Source of the DNA: Saccharopolyspora dendranthemae
Lineage (GTDB): Bacteria > Actinomycetota > Actinomycetes > Mycobacteriales > Pseudonocardiaceae
NCBI RefSeq assembly: GCF_007829955.1
Contig: NZ_VIWX01000007.1
Coordinates: 124,001-188,000 of the forward strand
Direction of reading: 5' to 3'
Length of the DNA stretch: 64,000 nucleotides
Made by a program: the position numbers and the translations under genes. Of the stretch, positions 7,845-16,390 are shown piece after piece; position 1 is the first letter of the stretch, and each line of letters starts with the position of its first letter. A model generated the notes under the pieces. The model made no database searches. It saw only the letters and a list, made by a program, of their open reading frames with translations, and had not been told where the DNA came from.

Positions 7845-9251
7845 GGACTGTCGGGGTAACGGTGTTTCCAGCCTGACGCGCCGGGCGTGGGTCCGGCGGG
7901 ATGGGCACTGTGAGTGATGAGCTCTGACGCTGTGAGCGCAGACCGGAAGAAGATCGGCAAGTCGGATCGGACGTTGTCTCCTGAGCAGGCCGCTGTGGCC
8001 GAGATGGTGGCGATGGCCAAGGACAAGGGCCTGGATTTGACCGGTCCGGATGGGCTTTTGAAGCTGTTCACCAAGAATGTGTTGGAAACGGCGTTGAACG
8101 AGGAACTGACCGAGCACCTCGGGCATGAGAAAAACCGTGCCGACTCGGGCCGGGATTCAGCGAATGTGCGCAACGGTTCCCGTCCGAAGACCGTGATCTC
8201 CGATGCGGCCGGCGCGATCGAGATCACGGTTCCGCGGGATCGTGAAGGAACATTCGAGCCGCGGATCGTACGAAAGCGGCAGCGCCGTCTCGGCAGTGTG
8301 GACGAGGTGGTGTTGTCACTGTATGCGAAGGGATTGACCACCGGGGAAATTTCCGCGCATTTCGCGGAAATCTACGGGGCGTCGGTGTCCAAGGACACGA
8401 TCTCCCGTATCACCGACACGGTCGTACGGGAGATGGAGGATTGGCGCAACCGTCCGCTGGATTCGGTCTACGCCGCGATCTTCATTGACGCTGTCGTGGT
8501 CAAGGTCCGGGACGGTCAGGTGGCCAACCAGCCCGTCTACGCGGCGATCGGGGTCACTGTGGACGGCCGCAAGGACGTGCTGGGGCTGTGGATGGGCACC
8601 GGCGGCGAGGGCGCGAAGTTCTGGCTGTCGGTCCTGATGGATCTGAAAAATCGCGGCATCACCGATGTCTTCTTCTGCGTCTGTGATGGCTTGAAAGGAC
8701 TCCCGGATTCCGTCGCCTCGGTGTGGCCGCACACCATCGTCCAGACCTGCATCGTCCATCTGATTCGCAACACTTTCCGGCTCGTTCCCCGGCAGAAATG
8801 GGATGAGGTCAAAAAGGACATCAAACCGATTTACACCGCACCGAACCCGGACGCGGCACTGGCCGCTCTTGACGATCTCGATGAGAAATGGGGCAAGCAG
8901 TACCGGGCCATGATCCGATTGTGGCGCAACGCCTGGGAAGAATTCACGCCGTTCCTCTCCTACGACGTCGAGATCCGGAAAGTGCTGTGCTCCACCAATG
9001 CAATCGAATCCCTCAACGCCCGCTACCGTCGAGCGGTCCGCGCACGAGGACATTTCCCCAACGAACAGGCAGCGCTGAAATGCCTGTATCTTGTAACCCG
9101 CAGCCTGGATCCCACCGGAGCCGGCCGCACCCGATGGACGACACGTTGGAAGCCAGTCCTCGACGCCTTCGCCATCACCTTCGGTGACCGCTGGCCGGAC
9201 GCCGAAACCTACTGATCAACACGCTGGAAACACCGTTCCTGCGAAAGACCC
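7845..9251 (+). mobile_element. Complete IS256-family insertion sequence
   Basis: A 1407-bp element. Terminal inverted repeats share the core AACGGTGTTTCCAGC (left copy 7858-7872, inverse copy near 9224-9238), and weaker matching continues outward to the ends. The 9-bp sequence GCCCGCTCG is found on both sides (7836-7844 and 9252-9260), the 8-9 bp duplication expected for this family. It contains one intact transposase and sits only 24 bp beyond the palindromic repeat. The exact outer ends are set from the direct repeat, so an error of one base is possible. Confidence 0.88.
7914..9215 (+). CDS. IS256-family (mutator-type) transposase
   Basis: A 433-residue transposase. The N-terminal LLKLFTKNVLETALNEELTEHLGHEK block and the later NGSRPKTVISDAAGAIEI block are hallmarks of the family. 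The DDE residues are seen as Asp in AIFIDAVVVKVRDG, Asp in VFFCVCDGLKG and Glu in CSTNAIESLNARYRRA near the C-terminus. Start is GTG 7914 or ATG 7917. It is full length with no frameshift, so the element may be active. It has more A/T-ending codons than the host genes around it, consistent with acquisition. Confidence 0.94.
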   Translation: MMSSDAVSADRKKIGKSDRTLSPEQAAVAEMVAMAKDKGLDLTGPDGLLKLFTKNVLETALNEELTEHLGHEKNRADSGRDSANVRNGSRPKTVISDAAGAIEITVPRDREGTFEPRIVRKRQRRLGSVDEVVLSLYAKGLTTGEISAHFAEIYGASVSKDTISRITDTVVREMEDWRNRPLDSVYAAIFIDAVVVKVRDGQVANQPVYAAIGVTVDGRKDVLGLWMGTGGEGAKFWLSVLMDLKNRGITDVFFCVCDGLKGLPDSVASVWPHTIVQTCIVHLIRNTFRLVPRQKWDEVKKDIKPIYTAPNPDAALAALDDLDEKWGKQYRAMIRLWRNAWEEFTPFLSYDVEIRKVLCSTNAIESLNARYRRAVRARGHFPNEQAALKCLYLVTRSLDPTGAGRTRWTTRWKPVLDAFAITFGDRWPDAETY

Positions 9252-9350
9252 GCCCGCTCGCGCGCCCTGGGGTGGGGGTTGTGGCGGGGTGGGGGGAGTG
9301 CGAGCGTTTCGTCGATCTTGGTGCCGTGCGTGATGGGAGTGAGGAACGGG

Positions 9351-9902
9351 ATGGCTGTGGAGAACGCTGCTGAGCGGCTGCGGGAGCTGGAAGGCGGAGC
9401 CGCCTTGGCGGACGTGCTGGAGCTGTTCGACTCGCTGCCCGCCGTGCGCGTGGACGACTTGGCCGGCACCTGGCGCGGCAACGGGATCGACACCGGGAAC
9501 CCGCTCGACGGGCTGCTCGAGCGGTTCGGCTGGTACGGCAAGAGCTTCGACGGCCCCGAGCGGGCCCACCCGCTGCTGTTCTCGGCTTCCGGTGGCCGGG
9601 TGGTGAGCATCAACCCGGCGTTCGTCCCGATCCGCCCGATGCTGAAGGTCGCCGACAAGCTCGACAGCCCCGTCGTGGCGAAGCTGTTCCGCCTCCTGAT
9701 GCCGCTGATGACCACGCGCGAACCCCGTGCCCGGCTGCGGATGGTCGAGTACCGGGGCGTGTCCTCCGCCGCGATGGTCTACGACGCGCTGCCGATCTAC
9801 GACCCGTTCCGCGCGGTCGACGACAGCACCCTGCTGTGCGCGATGGACCTGCGCGGTGCGGACGCGCCCTTCATGTTCGTCCTGCGGCGAGACGCCGCGT
9901 AA
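9351..9902 (+). CDS. GXWXG/DUF4334 domain protein
   Basis: A 183-residue soluble protein. An N-terminal GXWXG motif (GTWRGNG, near residue 42) followed by GNPLDGLLERFGWYGKSF and a C-terminal RMVEYRGVSSAAMVYDALPIYD block identify the DUF4334/GXWXG family, which has no assigned biochemical function. I start at ATG 9351 because GAGG lies 7 nt upstream and NAAERLRELEGG is a typical opening; in-frame codons upstream lie beside the IS256 end and look fortuitous. It is the first gene right of the IS256-type element, and its own promoter may have been displaced by the insertion. Confidence 0.75.
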   Translation: MAVENAAERLRELEGGAALADVLELFDSLPAVRVDDLAGTWRGNGIDTGNPLDGLLERFGWYGKSFDGPERAHPLLFSASGGRVVSINPAFVPIRPMLKVADKLDSPVVAKLFRLLMPLMTTREPRARLRMVEYRGVSSAAMVYDALPIYDPFRAVDDSTLLCAMDLRGADAPFMFVLRRDAA

Positions 9903-9960
9903 ACGAGCGTTTTGCCTGGCTGGGTAGATTGCTCGTGGCGAACTCGACTTCGGAGGACTT

Positions 9961-10614
9961 GTGACCTACCCACCGCAACCGGATCCGCACGGTGCGCAGC
10001 CCGGGCCGCACCCGGGTGGCTGGCAGCAGGGGCACACCCCGCAGCAGGGCTACCAGTACCCGCAGCAGGGGTCGGACGCCTTCTGGCGCCAGGTGGCGGG
10101 TGGTCAGCAGCAGCAGTTCCCGCAGCCGCCGAAGAAGTCGCGGACCGGCTTGATCGTCGGGCTCGTGGTCGGTGGCGCGCTGCTGCTGGTGGGCGGTGGC
10201 ATCGCGGTCGCGTTCGCGCTGACCGCGGGGAGCCAGGTCGAAGCGGGTGACTGCATGGCGCTGCGCGACGAGCGGGGCGGCGCGATGTCCGGCGCGGACT
10301 GCGGGTCTCCCGAGTCGGACTACGAGGTCGTCGAGGTCAAGAACGACCGCCATGCCGAGTGCGGCGACGACTACGTCAACTACACCGGGAACAAGGCCTA
10401 CTGCATCGTCCTCGACGTCAAGGTGGGCGACTGCCTGACGGCCTTCCAGGACGACGAGGAGGTGCTCCCGCTGAAGATCGAGTGCTCGCGGTCGGAGGAC
10501 CAGGTCACCCGGATCGCCGGCGGGCAGGACCCGGAGACCGCGTGCGGGAAGAACGAGGGCTACTACGTCTTCAGCCGCAAGACCGTGTGCTTCGGGGACG
10601 TCCGGGGCATCTGA
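9961..10614 (+). CDS. Single-pass membrane protein with Pro/Gln-rich N-terminus and Cys-rich outer domain
   Basis: A 217-residue protein. Residues 1-58 are rich in Pro, Gln and Gly (repeats of QQG and PQQ), a membrane helix follows (GLIVGLVVGGALLLVGGGIAVAF, about 61-83), and the outer domain of about 130 residues holds eight Cys that could pair. This layout resembles the LppU/SCO3897-type proteins of actinomycetes; function unknown. GTG 9961 is well placed behind GGAGG. No operon partner is evident: the gap to the decarboxylase is 73 bases. Confidence 0.7.
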   Translation: MTYPPQPDPHGAQPGPHPGGWQQGHTPQQGYQYPQQGSDAFWRQVAGGQQQQFPQPPKKSRTGLIVGLVVGGALLLVGGGIAVAFALTAGSQVEAGDCMALRDERGGAMSGADCGSPESDYEVVEVKNDRHAECGDDYVNYTGNKAYCIVLDVKVGDCLTAFQDDEEVLPLKIECSRSEDQVTRIAGGQDPETACGKNEGYYVFSRKTVCFGDVRGI

Positions 10615-10687
10615 TGATTACTACCGCTAACGAAGCCGGTCTGCTGTGATGGGTACCGGCGATCGGCGTGTCGAGGAGGCAGTTCGA

Positions 10688-12283
10688 ATGGGCGGCGAGG
10701 ATCGCACGGTCCGCGACATCACCAGGGGGCTGATGCGCGACCTCGGGTTGACCACGGTGTTCGGCAACCCGGGCACGACCGAGGTTCCCTTCCTGACCGG
10801 GTGGCCGGACGACTTCCACTACGTCCTGGGTCTGCAGGAGTCGGTGGTCGTGGCGATGGCCGACGGCTACGCGCAGTCCCGTCGCGAGCCGGTGCTGGTC
10901 AACCTGCACTCCGCCGGTGGTGTCGGACACGCGCTGGGCGCGGTGTTCACCGCCTACCGCAACCGCACGCCGATGGTCATCACCGCTGGTCAGCAGACCC
11001 GCAGCCTGATGTTCGGCGAGCCGTTCCTGGGTGCCACCGAGGCCCCGAACTTCCCCAAGCCGTACGTGAAGTGGAGCTACGAGCCCGCCCGCGCCGCTGA
11101 CGTCCCCGCCGCGCTGGTGCGCGCCTACCAGATGGCCACCACGCCGCCGTACGGTCCGGTCTTCCTGTCCGTCCCGGCCGACGACTGGGACGAACCCGGC
11201 GTCGAGGTCCAGGCACGTCCGCGCACTCCCGGTTTCGCGCCCGACCCGGAGGCGGTCGCCGGGCTCGCCGAGGCGCTGCGCCGCTGCGAGCGGCCCGCGT
11301 TCGTGACCGGTCCGGCGGTCGACGCCGACGGGGTAGTCGACGAGATGGTGCGGCTGGCCGAGAAGACGAAGGCGGCGGTGTTCGCGCCCCCGATGTCGCC
11401 GCGCTGCTCCTTCCCGGAGGACCACCCGTGCTTCGCCGGGTTCTTGCAGCCCGAGCAGCGGTTGCTCAGCGAGGAGCTCGCCGGCTACGACCTGGTCGTG
11501 GTGTGGGGCGCGCCGGCGTTCACCTACCACGTCTACCGGGGTGAGAACGAGACCGCGCTGCCCGAGCTGTTCCTGGTCCACGACGACCCGGACGTGCTCG
11601 CCAGGGCCCGGACCGGACGCGGCGTGATGGGCACGATGGCGCACTCGGTCCCGCAGGTCAACGCGCTGATCGAGGACCTGGACCGACCTTCCCCGACGGC
11701 CATGGCGCGGCCCGAGAAGCCCGCCGCGAGCACGCCGATGACCGCCTCCTACGTCTTCGACACCCTCGTCGGGCAGCTGCCCGACGACGCGGCCGTCGTC
11801 GAGGAGACTCCGAGTCACCGCAACGACCTGCACGAGCACTTCCCGGTCCGCTCCACCGACGGCGGGTTCTTCACCGGTTTCTCGGGGGCGCTGGGCTACG
11901 GCGTCGGCGCGGCGGTCGGTGTCGGCATGGCGAACCCGGCCAGGCGGACGGTGGCGCTGCTGGGCGACGGCTCCAGCATGTACGGCATCCAGTCGCTGTG
12001 GACCGCCGTGCGGGAGCAGGCTCCGGTCACCTTCGTGATCCTGGACAACTCGCGGTACGCGGCGGTCGCCGTGCTGGGTGAGGCCGCGGGCGGCAGCAAG
12101 CTGCCCGGAGTGGACCTCGGCGGCATCGACTTCGTCTCGCTGGCCACCAGCCTCGGCTGCCCGGCCAAGCTCGTCCAGACCCCGGAGGAGCTGGCCCAGG
12201 CGTTGCCGGAGGAGTTCGCGGGCAAGCAGGGCCCCTGCCTCCTGCACATCAAGGTCGACCCCGGGCAGCGGTTCCTGTACTGA
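10688..12283 (+). CDS. mdlC: Thiamine-diphosphate decarboxylase, benzoylformate decarboxylase type
   Basis: A 531-residue ThDP enzyme. Residues matching Pseudomonas putida benzoylformate decarboxylase are the activating Glu in GLQES (E51), His in NLHSAGG (H74) and His in APAFTYHVY (H281), the latter two corresponding to His70 and His281 of that enzyme. The cofactor motif GDGSSMYGIQSLW continues to ILDN near residue 450. One difference: the catalytic Ser26 position (GNPGS in the reference) reads GNPGT, so substrate preference may differ. ATG 10688 has GAGGAGG 7-8 nt upstream; the in-frame ATG at 10646 lacks a site. No other mandelate gene is nearby, so the pathway is open. It ends at a strong bidirectional hairpin. 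Confidence 0.87.
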   Translation: MGGEDRTVRDITRGLMRDLGLTTVFGNPGTTEVPFLTGWPDDFHYVLGLQESVVVAMADGYAQSRREPVLVNLHSAGGVGHALGAVFTAYRNRTPMVITAGQQTRSLMFGEPFLGATEAPNFPKPYVKWSYEPARAADVPAALVRAYQMATTPPYGPVFLSVPADDWDEPGVEVQARPRTPGFAPDPEAVAGLAEALRRCERPAFVTGPAVDADGVVDEMVRLAEKTKAAVFAPPMSPRCSFPEDHPCFAGFLQPEQRLLSEELAGYDLVVVWGAPAFTYHVYRGENETALPELFLVHDDPDVLARARTGRGVMGTMAHSVPQVNALIEDLDRPSPTAMARPEKPAASTPMTASYVFDTLVGQLPDDAAVVEETPSHRNDLHEHFPVRSTDGGFFTGFSGALGYGVGAAVGVGMANPARRTVALLGDGSSMYGIQSLWTAVREQAPVTFVILDNSRYAAVAVLGEAAGGSKLPGVDLGGIDFVSLATSLGCPAKLVQTPEELAQALPEEFAGKQGPCLLHIKVDPGQRFLY

Positions 12284-12320
12284 TCACCGCTCCTGGAGGA
12301 GCGCACGGTTCAGACGAGAA

Positions 12321-12350
12321 GCGGCCCCGACCTGGTGTGGTCGGGGCCGC
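12321..12350. terminator. Bidirectional terminator between mdlC and the ABC importer operon
   Basis: GCGGCCCCGACC (12321-12332) and GGTCGGGGCCGC (12339-12350) pair perfectly over 12 bp with a 6-nt loop, in the 82-bp gap between two convergent genes, followed by TCTTGCG. Confidence 0.8.
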
Positions 12351-12365
12351 TCTTGCGCTCTCAGG

Positions 12366-13187
12366 TCAGAGGACCTGGGTGGTTTCCGCTGCCGAGGGCC
12401 GGGCGACTCCCGCGCTCTTGACGTCGAGGAGGCGGGCCACCTCGCTGCGCAGGTGCACGAAGGTCTCGGACTCGCGGGTGGTGATCTGGTCGCGCTCGCG
12501 GCCGAGCGGGATCTCCAGGTCCTTGACGATCGTGGCCGGGGACTTCGAGAGCACGAACACCCGGTCGGCGAGGTAGATGCTCTCGTCGATGTCGTGGGTG
12601 ACCAGCAGGACCGTGCTGTCGAACTGCTTGCGGACCCGCAGCAGCAGGTCCTCCAGCTCGAAGCGCGTCTGCGCGTCGACCGACGCGAACGGCTCGTCCA
12701 TCAGCAGCAGCGCCGGTCGGCAGGCCAGGGCGCGGGCGATGGAGACGCGCTGCTGCATGCCGCCGGAGAGCTGCCACGGGTACTTCTTGGCCGCGCTCGA
12801 CAGGCCGACCCACTCGAGCACCTCGTCGGCGCGCTCCCGCCGCTCGGTGCGGCTCACGCCGCGAGCCTGCAGCGGGAACTCGACGTTGGCCCGGACCGAC
12901 TTCCACGGGAACAGCGAGCGGCTGTAGTCCTGGAACACCACGGCCAGGTCGCTGGGCACGCCGTCGACCGGCTCGCCGTGCAGCCGCACGTCCCCGGAGG
13001 TCGCCTTGATCAGGCCGGAAATGCCGCGCAGCATGGTCGACTTGCCGCATCCGGAGGGGCCGACGATGCACGCCAGCTCACCGGTGCGGACCTCGAACGT
13101 GAGGTCGGCGATCGCCTGGTGCCCGTTCGCCCCGCCGTAGCGGTGACCGAGTCCGGACACTTCCAGCATCGTGTTCGTTCGGGTCAT
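12366..13187 (-). CDS. ABC importer ATPase, nitrate/sulfonate/taurine (SsuB/TauB) type
   Basis: A 273-residue ATPase: Walker A GPSGCGKST (near residue 42), Q-loop VFQDYSRSLFPW, signature LSGGMQQR, Walker B LLLMDEPF and the switch His in VTHDIDES. It drives the importer encoded by the four genes upstream on the same strand; ATG 13187 is 3 nt after the stop of the permease. The family serves nitrate, alkanesulfonates, taurine, thiamine precursors and aromatic acids. The neighbouring convergent benzoylformate decarboxylase hints at an aromatic substrate, but nothing in the ATPase tests this. Confidence 0.9.
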   Translation of the reverse strand: MTRTNTMLEVSGLGHRYGGANGHQAIADLTFEVRTGELACIVGPSGCGKSTMLRGISGLIKATSGDVRLHGEPVDGVPSDLAVVFQDYSRSLFPWKSVRANVEFPLQARGVSRTERRERADEVLEWVGLSSAAKKYPWQLSGGMQQRVSIARALACRPALLLMDEPFASVDAQTRFELEDLLLRVRKQFDSTVLLVTHDIDESIYLADRVFVLSKSPATIVKDLEIPLGRERDQITTRESETFVHLRSEVARLLDVKSAGVARPSAAETTQVL

Positions 13188-13190
13188 TGG

Positions 13191-13997
13191 TCAGCCTCCG
13201 ACAACTTGGTCCGCCGACGCCTGGGAGGGTTGCCAGCTCAGCGCACGGCGTTCCACCACGAGCAGCAGGGTGTTCAAAACGTATCCGAGGACGCCCAGCA
13301 GGACGATTCCCGACCACATCGCAGGGAAGTCGAACTGCCTCTGGTCGAACATCAGCCGGTAGCCGATGCCGTTGGTGGAGCCCACGAGTTCGGACACGAC
13401 CATCAGCACCAGCGACAACGACAGGCTAACCCGCAGTCCGGCGAAGATCTTGGGCGTCGCGGCGGGCAGCACCACACCGGTGATCCACTGCGCGCGCGGG
13501 ATCCGGAAGGATCGCGCGGTGTCGACCTTGACCTGGTCCACGGATCGGACGCCGTCGACGGTGTTGAGCAGGATCGGCCACACGACGCTGAACACGATCA
13601 CCGTGATCTGCATCGACGAGCCGATGCCCAGCAGCACGATGAACACCGGGACCAGGACCGGTGACGGGATGGCGCGCATGAACGCCATCAGCGGCCCGAC
13701 GAAGTCCAGCAGGTTGCGCGAGCGGCCGAGCAGCGTGCCCAGCGCGATGCCGATGACCGCGGCCAGCACCCAGCCGAAGGCCACCCTGCCGAGGCTGGCG
13801 AACAGGTCACCGGTGGCCTCGCTGGTCAGGAACAGCGATTCCGGCGGACCGGAGAACCACTTCTGCCCGGCGGTGCCGAGAATCTTGCTCGGCGCGGGGA
13901 AGAAGGGGTGCTGTGCGATTTGGGTCACCAATTCCCACAGCAGCACCGCGATGATGAGCACGAGCCATTGGCGGAGAAATCCGCGCGCCGTGTTCAC
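13191..13997 (-). CDS. ABC importer permease 1 (SsuC/TauC type)
   Basis: A 268-residue inner-membrane permease with about six helices. The BPD-transp-1 domain shows the EAA-like cytoplasmic loop SFRIPRAQWITGVVLPAATP before the last helices. GTG 13997 starts 88 bases after the stop of the second permease. It pairs with the 14.1-14.85 kb permease to form a heterodimeric channel; the two are clearly paralogous. Confidence 0.88.
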   Translation of the reverse strand: MNTARGFLRQWLVLIIAVLLWELVTQIAQHPFFPAPSKILGTAGQKWFSGPPESLFLTSEATGDLFASLGRVAFGWVLAAVIGIALGTLLGRSRNLLDFVGPLMAFMRAIPSPVLVPVFIVLLGIGSSMQITVIVFSVVWPILLNTVDGVRSVDQVKVDTARSFRIPRAQWITGVVLPAATPKIFAGLRVSLSLSLVLMVVSELVGSTNGIGYRLMFDQRQFDFPAMWSGIVLLGVLGYVLNTLLLVVERRALSWQPSQASADQVVGG

Positions 13998-14085
13998 AAC
14001 GCACCCCGCAGCCCGGTGTTGAATTCCGGTGAATTCTCGATGTTCATTCCCGGACGATGGGGAAATGAGGGAATGGGGTGACTCA

Positions 14086-14853
14086 TCACACCGCCTCCCG
14101 ATCCACCGCGCTCCAGGCGAGGCCGCGCTTGTGGACCGTCTCCAGCAGCTCGTTGATCAGGTAGCCGACGATGCCCGCGACGATCGTCCCGGCGAGGACC
14201 AGGTCCATCCGCCCGGCACCGGTCGAGGCGTCCAGCACGAAGCTGCCGAGCCCGCTGCCCCCTCCTGCCAGGAACTCCGTGCTGACCACCAGGATCAGCG
14301 CGACCGAGGCCGACATCCGGATACCGGTGAGCACGAACGGCGCCGCGTTGGGCAGCAGCACGGTGAACATCGTGCGCGTCCGGCCGAAGCCGAAGGACCG
14401 CGCGGTGTCGACCATGACCGGGTCGACCTCGTCCAGCGCGTAGATCGTGTTGAACAGGATCGGCCACACGGCCGCGTACACGGCGAGGGCGATCTTGGTC
14501 TCCGGGCCGGAGCCGACCAGCACGATGGCCAGCGGGATCAGCGCCACGGAGGGGATCGGCCGGAGGAACTCGATGATCGCGCGGGTGGCCACCCGGATGC
14601 CCCGGACGCTGCCCAGCAGCAGCCCGGCGGGAACCGCGATGGCGATGGAGATGCCCAGCGCGATGGCCCAGGCCAGCACGCTCGCGATCAGGTCGAGCAG
14701 GAAGGAGGAGTCGCCGAGGAGCTCGACGAACCTGGCCAGCACGACCGAGGGCGGGGGGAAGTACTGCGGGTCGACGAGCCCGGACCTGCTGAAGGCTTCC
14801 CACAACAGCAGGAAGCCCAGCAGTCCGAGCAGACCCCGGATTGTTCTGGTCAT
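14086..14853 (-). CDS. ABC importer permease 2 (SsuC/TauC type)
   Basis: A 255-residue permease of the same family, with six predicted helices and the EAA-like loop SFGFGRTRTMFTVLLPNAAP. ATG 14853 lies 7 nt after the stop of binding protein 1, indicating co-transcription. Two different permeases with one ATPase gene imply that the ATPase forms a homodimer. Confidence 0.88.
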   Translation of the reverse strand: MTRTIRGLLGLLGFLLLWEAFSRSGLVDPQYFPPPSVVLARFVELLGDSSFLLDLIASVLAWAIALGISIAIAVPAGLLLGSVRGIRVATRAIIEFLRPIPSVALIPLAIVLVGSGPETKIALAVYAAVWPILFNTIYALDEVDPVMVDTARSFGFGRTRTMFTVLLPNAAPFVLTGIRMSASVALILVVSTEFLAGGGSGLGSFVLDASTGAGRMDLVLAGTIVAGIVGYLINELLETVHKRGLAWSAVDREAV

Positions 14854-14860
14854 GTCCCGA

Positions 14861-15874
14861 TCAACTCTGCGGCGGCTTGATGATCATGCTCGCCACGTCG
14901 ACGTCCTTGGTGATGTAACCGAATTCCAGCATCAATCGGGGAACGCGCTGCAAGCGGGTGGCGTCCGCGCGCGCGTTCAATTTCAGCATTGTGATGATGG
15001 ACGCAGTTTCCTTGTCGATCTTCGCGAACTTCGGGAGCAGCGGCTCGATCTTCGCCCGGTCCTGCGCCTCGGCCACCGCGGAGGTCATCGCGCGCTGGAA
15101 CGCCGCGACCGTCTTCGGATTCTTCTCGGCGAACTGGGCGTTGGAGACGTAGCCGCCCAGCGGCAGGTCCTCCAGCGGGCCGGTGATGGTGTCGAGCACC
15201 GGCACGGCGTCGGCGTCGCGGGCGGCCAGCGTCAGGAAGGGCTCCACGACGAAGGCGGCGTCGACCTGGCCGGACTTGAGCGCGTTGGGCATGTTGATGA
15301 AGCCCAGCGGCACCATCTCGACCTTGTCGAAGGGCACGTTGTTGGCCTTCATCGAGGCCTTCACCAGCAGCTCGGAGATGGTGCCCGGGCCGGAGATCGC
15401 GGTCCTCTTGCCCGCCAGGTCAGCGGCGGTGCGCACCCCGGAGTTCGGCGTCGACATGATCAGGCAGCTGTTGGGTACCCCCGACATGCAGTCCGCGACG
15501 ATCTTGAGGTCGGCCACGCCCTTGGCCTGCGCGGCGAAGATCGGCACGTAGCTGGAGAAGGTGATGTCGAGGTCACCGCCGATCGCGCTGTTGAGCGCGG
15601 CGCCGCCGTCGGAGGAGGGGACGATCTCGACCTTGAGGCCCTCGCGCTGGAAGTGGCCGGCCTCGGCGGCCAGGTACAGCGGGGCCAGCTCCGCGGTGGG
15701 CAGGGCGCCGATGCGCAGGTTCTCCTTCTCCACCTTGCCGTTGCCGGACGACTGCTGCTCCGCGCCGCCCAGCAGCCCGCAACCGCTGGCGCCCATCAGG
15801 GCTCCCGCGGTTGCCGCGCCGCCTGCGAGTTTCAGCAGGTTCCGGCGGTCGAGGGAGCGGTTCGTCGGACGCAT
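14861..15874 (-). CDS. ABC importer substrate-binding lipoprotein 1
   Basis: A 337-residue binding protein of the NMT1/SsuA type. The N-terminus MRPTNRSLDRRNLLKLAGG carries twin arginines and ends in the lipobox GASGC, so it is probably a Tat-exported lipoprotein. The mature part begins NLRIGALPTAELAPLYLA and contains SYVPIFAAQAKGVADLKIVAD. ATG 15874 has AGGAGG 7 nt upstream; in-frame codons further upstream add a disordered Arg/Ala-rich stretch and are rejected. It is about half identical by eye to binding protein 2, and is the first of the two to share close spacing with the permeases. Confidence 0.9.
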   Translation of the reverse strand: MRPTNRSLDRRNLLKLAGGAATAGALMGASGCGLLGGAEQQSSGNGKVEKENLRIGALPTAELAPLYLAAEAGHFQREGLKVEIVPSSDGGAALNSAIGGDLDITFSSYVPIFAAQAKGVADLKIVADCMSGVPNSCLIMSTPNSGVRTAADLAGKRTAISGPGTISELLVKASMKANNVPFDKVEMVPLGFINMPNALKSGQVDAAFVVEPFLTLAARDADAVPVLDTITGPLEDLPLGGYVSNAQFAEKNPKTVAAFQRAMTSAVAEAQDRAKIEPLLPKFAKIDKETASIITMLKLNARADATRLQRVPRLMLEFGYITKDVDVASMIIKPPQS

Positions 15875-16070
15875 GGCATTTCCTCCTGGCATGGCGGGGT
15901 GTGGGGCCCTGGCGGCTGTGCGACGTGCGTGGACCGAGGCCGTTGCGGCCGAAGCGGTGCTGGTCGCGCGGCGAGTCGCGAGGTGTGGGCGGCCTCCGCG
16001 CGCGGCCCGTGTTCTCGGGATCACCGACTGCATCGGTGATGAAGAACTCTAGATACCTGATCAGGAGGCG

Positions 16071-16084
16071 ACAACCAGCCGTAA
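16071..16084. promoter_or_regulatory. Motif shared with the region upstream of binding protein 2
   Basis: ACAACCAGCCGTAA lies 197 bp upstream of the binding protein 1 start and matches 13 of 14 bases of ACAACCAGGCGTAA at 17624-17637, which lies 220 bp upstream of the paralogue. Conserved position and sequence suggest a shared operator or promoter element, or upstream DNA copied with the gene. The rest of 15875-16390 holds a terminator and nothing else recognisable. Confidence 0.35.
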
Positions 16085-16218
16085 TGGGCTCGTTGTGTCC
16101 ATTACTCGAAGGTGTTGCGCCTGTCACTACTTAACGAACGCAAACAATACGCAGAGTGCTGTCCACAGTGCATTGGAGTGATCTTGTGTTCATAACGGGA
16201 AATACCCAGATGCGAAAC

Positions 16219-16264
16219 AGACAAAAGCCGCAGATGCCTCGTACGTGACGAAGCACCTGCGGCT
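16219..16264 (-). terminator. Intrinsic terminator after binding protein 2
   Basis: Arms at 16226-16242 and 16248-16264 pair over 17 bases with two mismatches (core AGCCGCAG/CTGCGGCT). Read on the minus strand, the stem is followed by CTTTTGTCTGTTT, a reasonable U-tract. It lies about 130 bases after the stop of binding protein 2 and would separate that gene from binding protein 1. Confidence 0.72.
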
Positions 16265-16390
16265 GGTGCGTGCTGCGAGGGCGTCCCCGGAGGGCCGGGC
16301 GATCCGTCCCTCAGCACTTCGACTGAGGTGGACCGTCGCCAGGCTCCCGCGAAGGGAGGTGCCCGCTCAGCCTTGCGGCTGAGACGTTGG

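Noticed and set aside
6638..9260. A composite transposon formed by the two neighbouring IS elements
   Set aside because: They belong to different families, do not enclose cargo, and each has its own target duplication, so they inserted independently.
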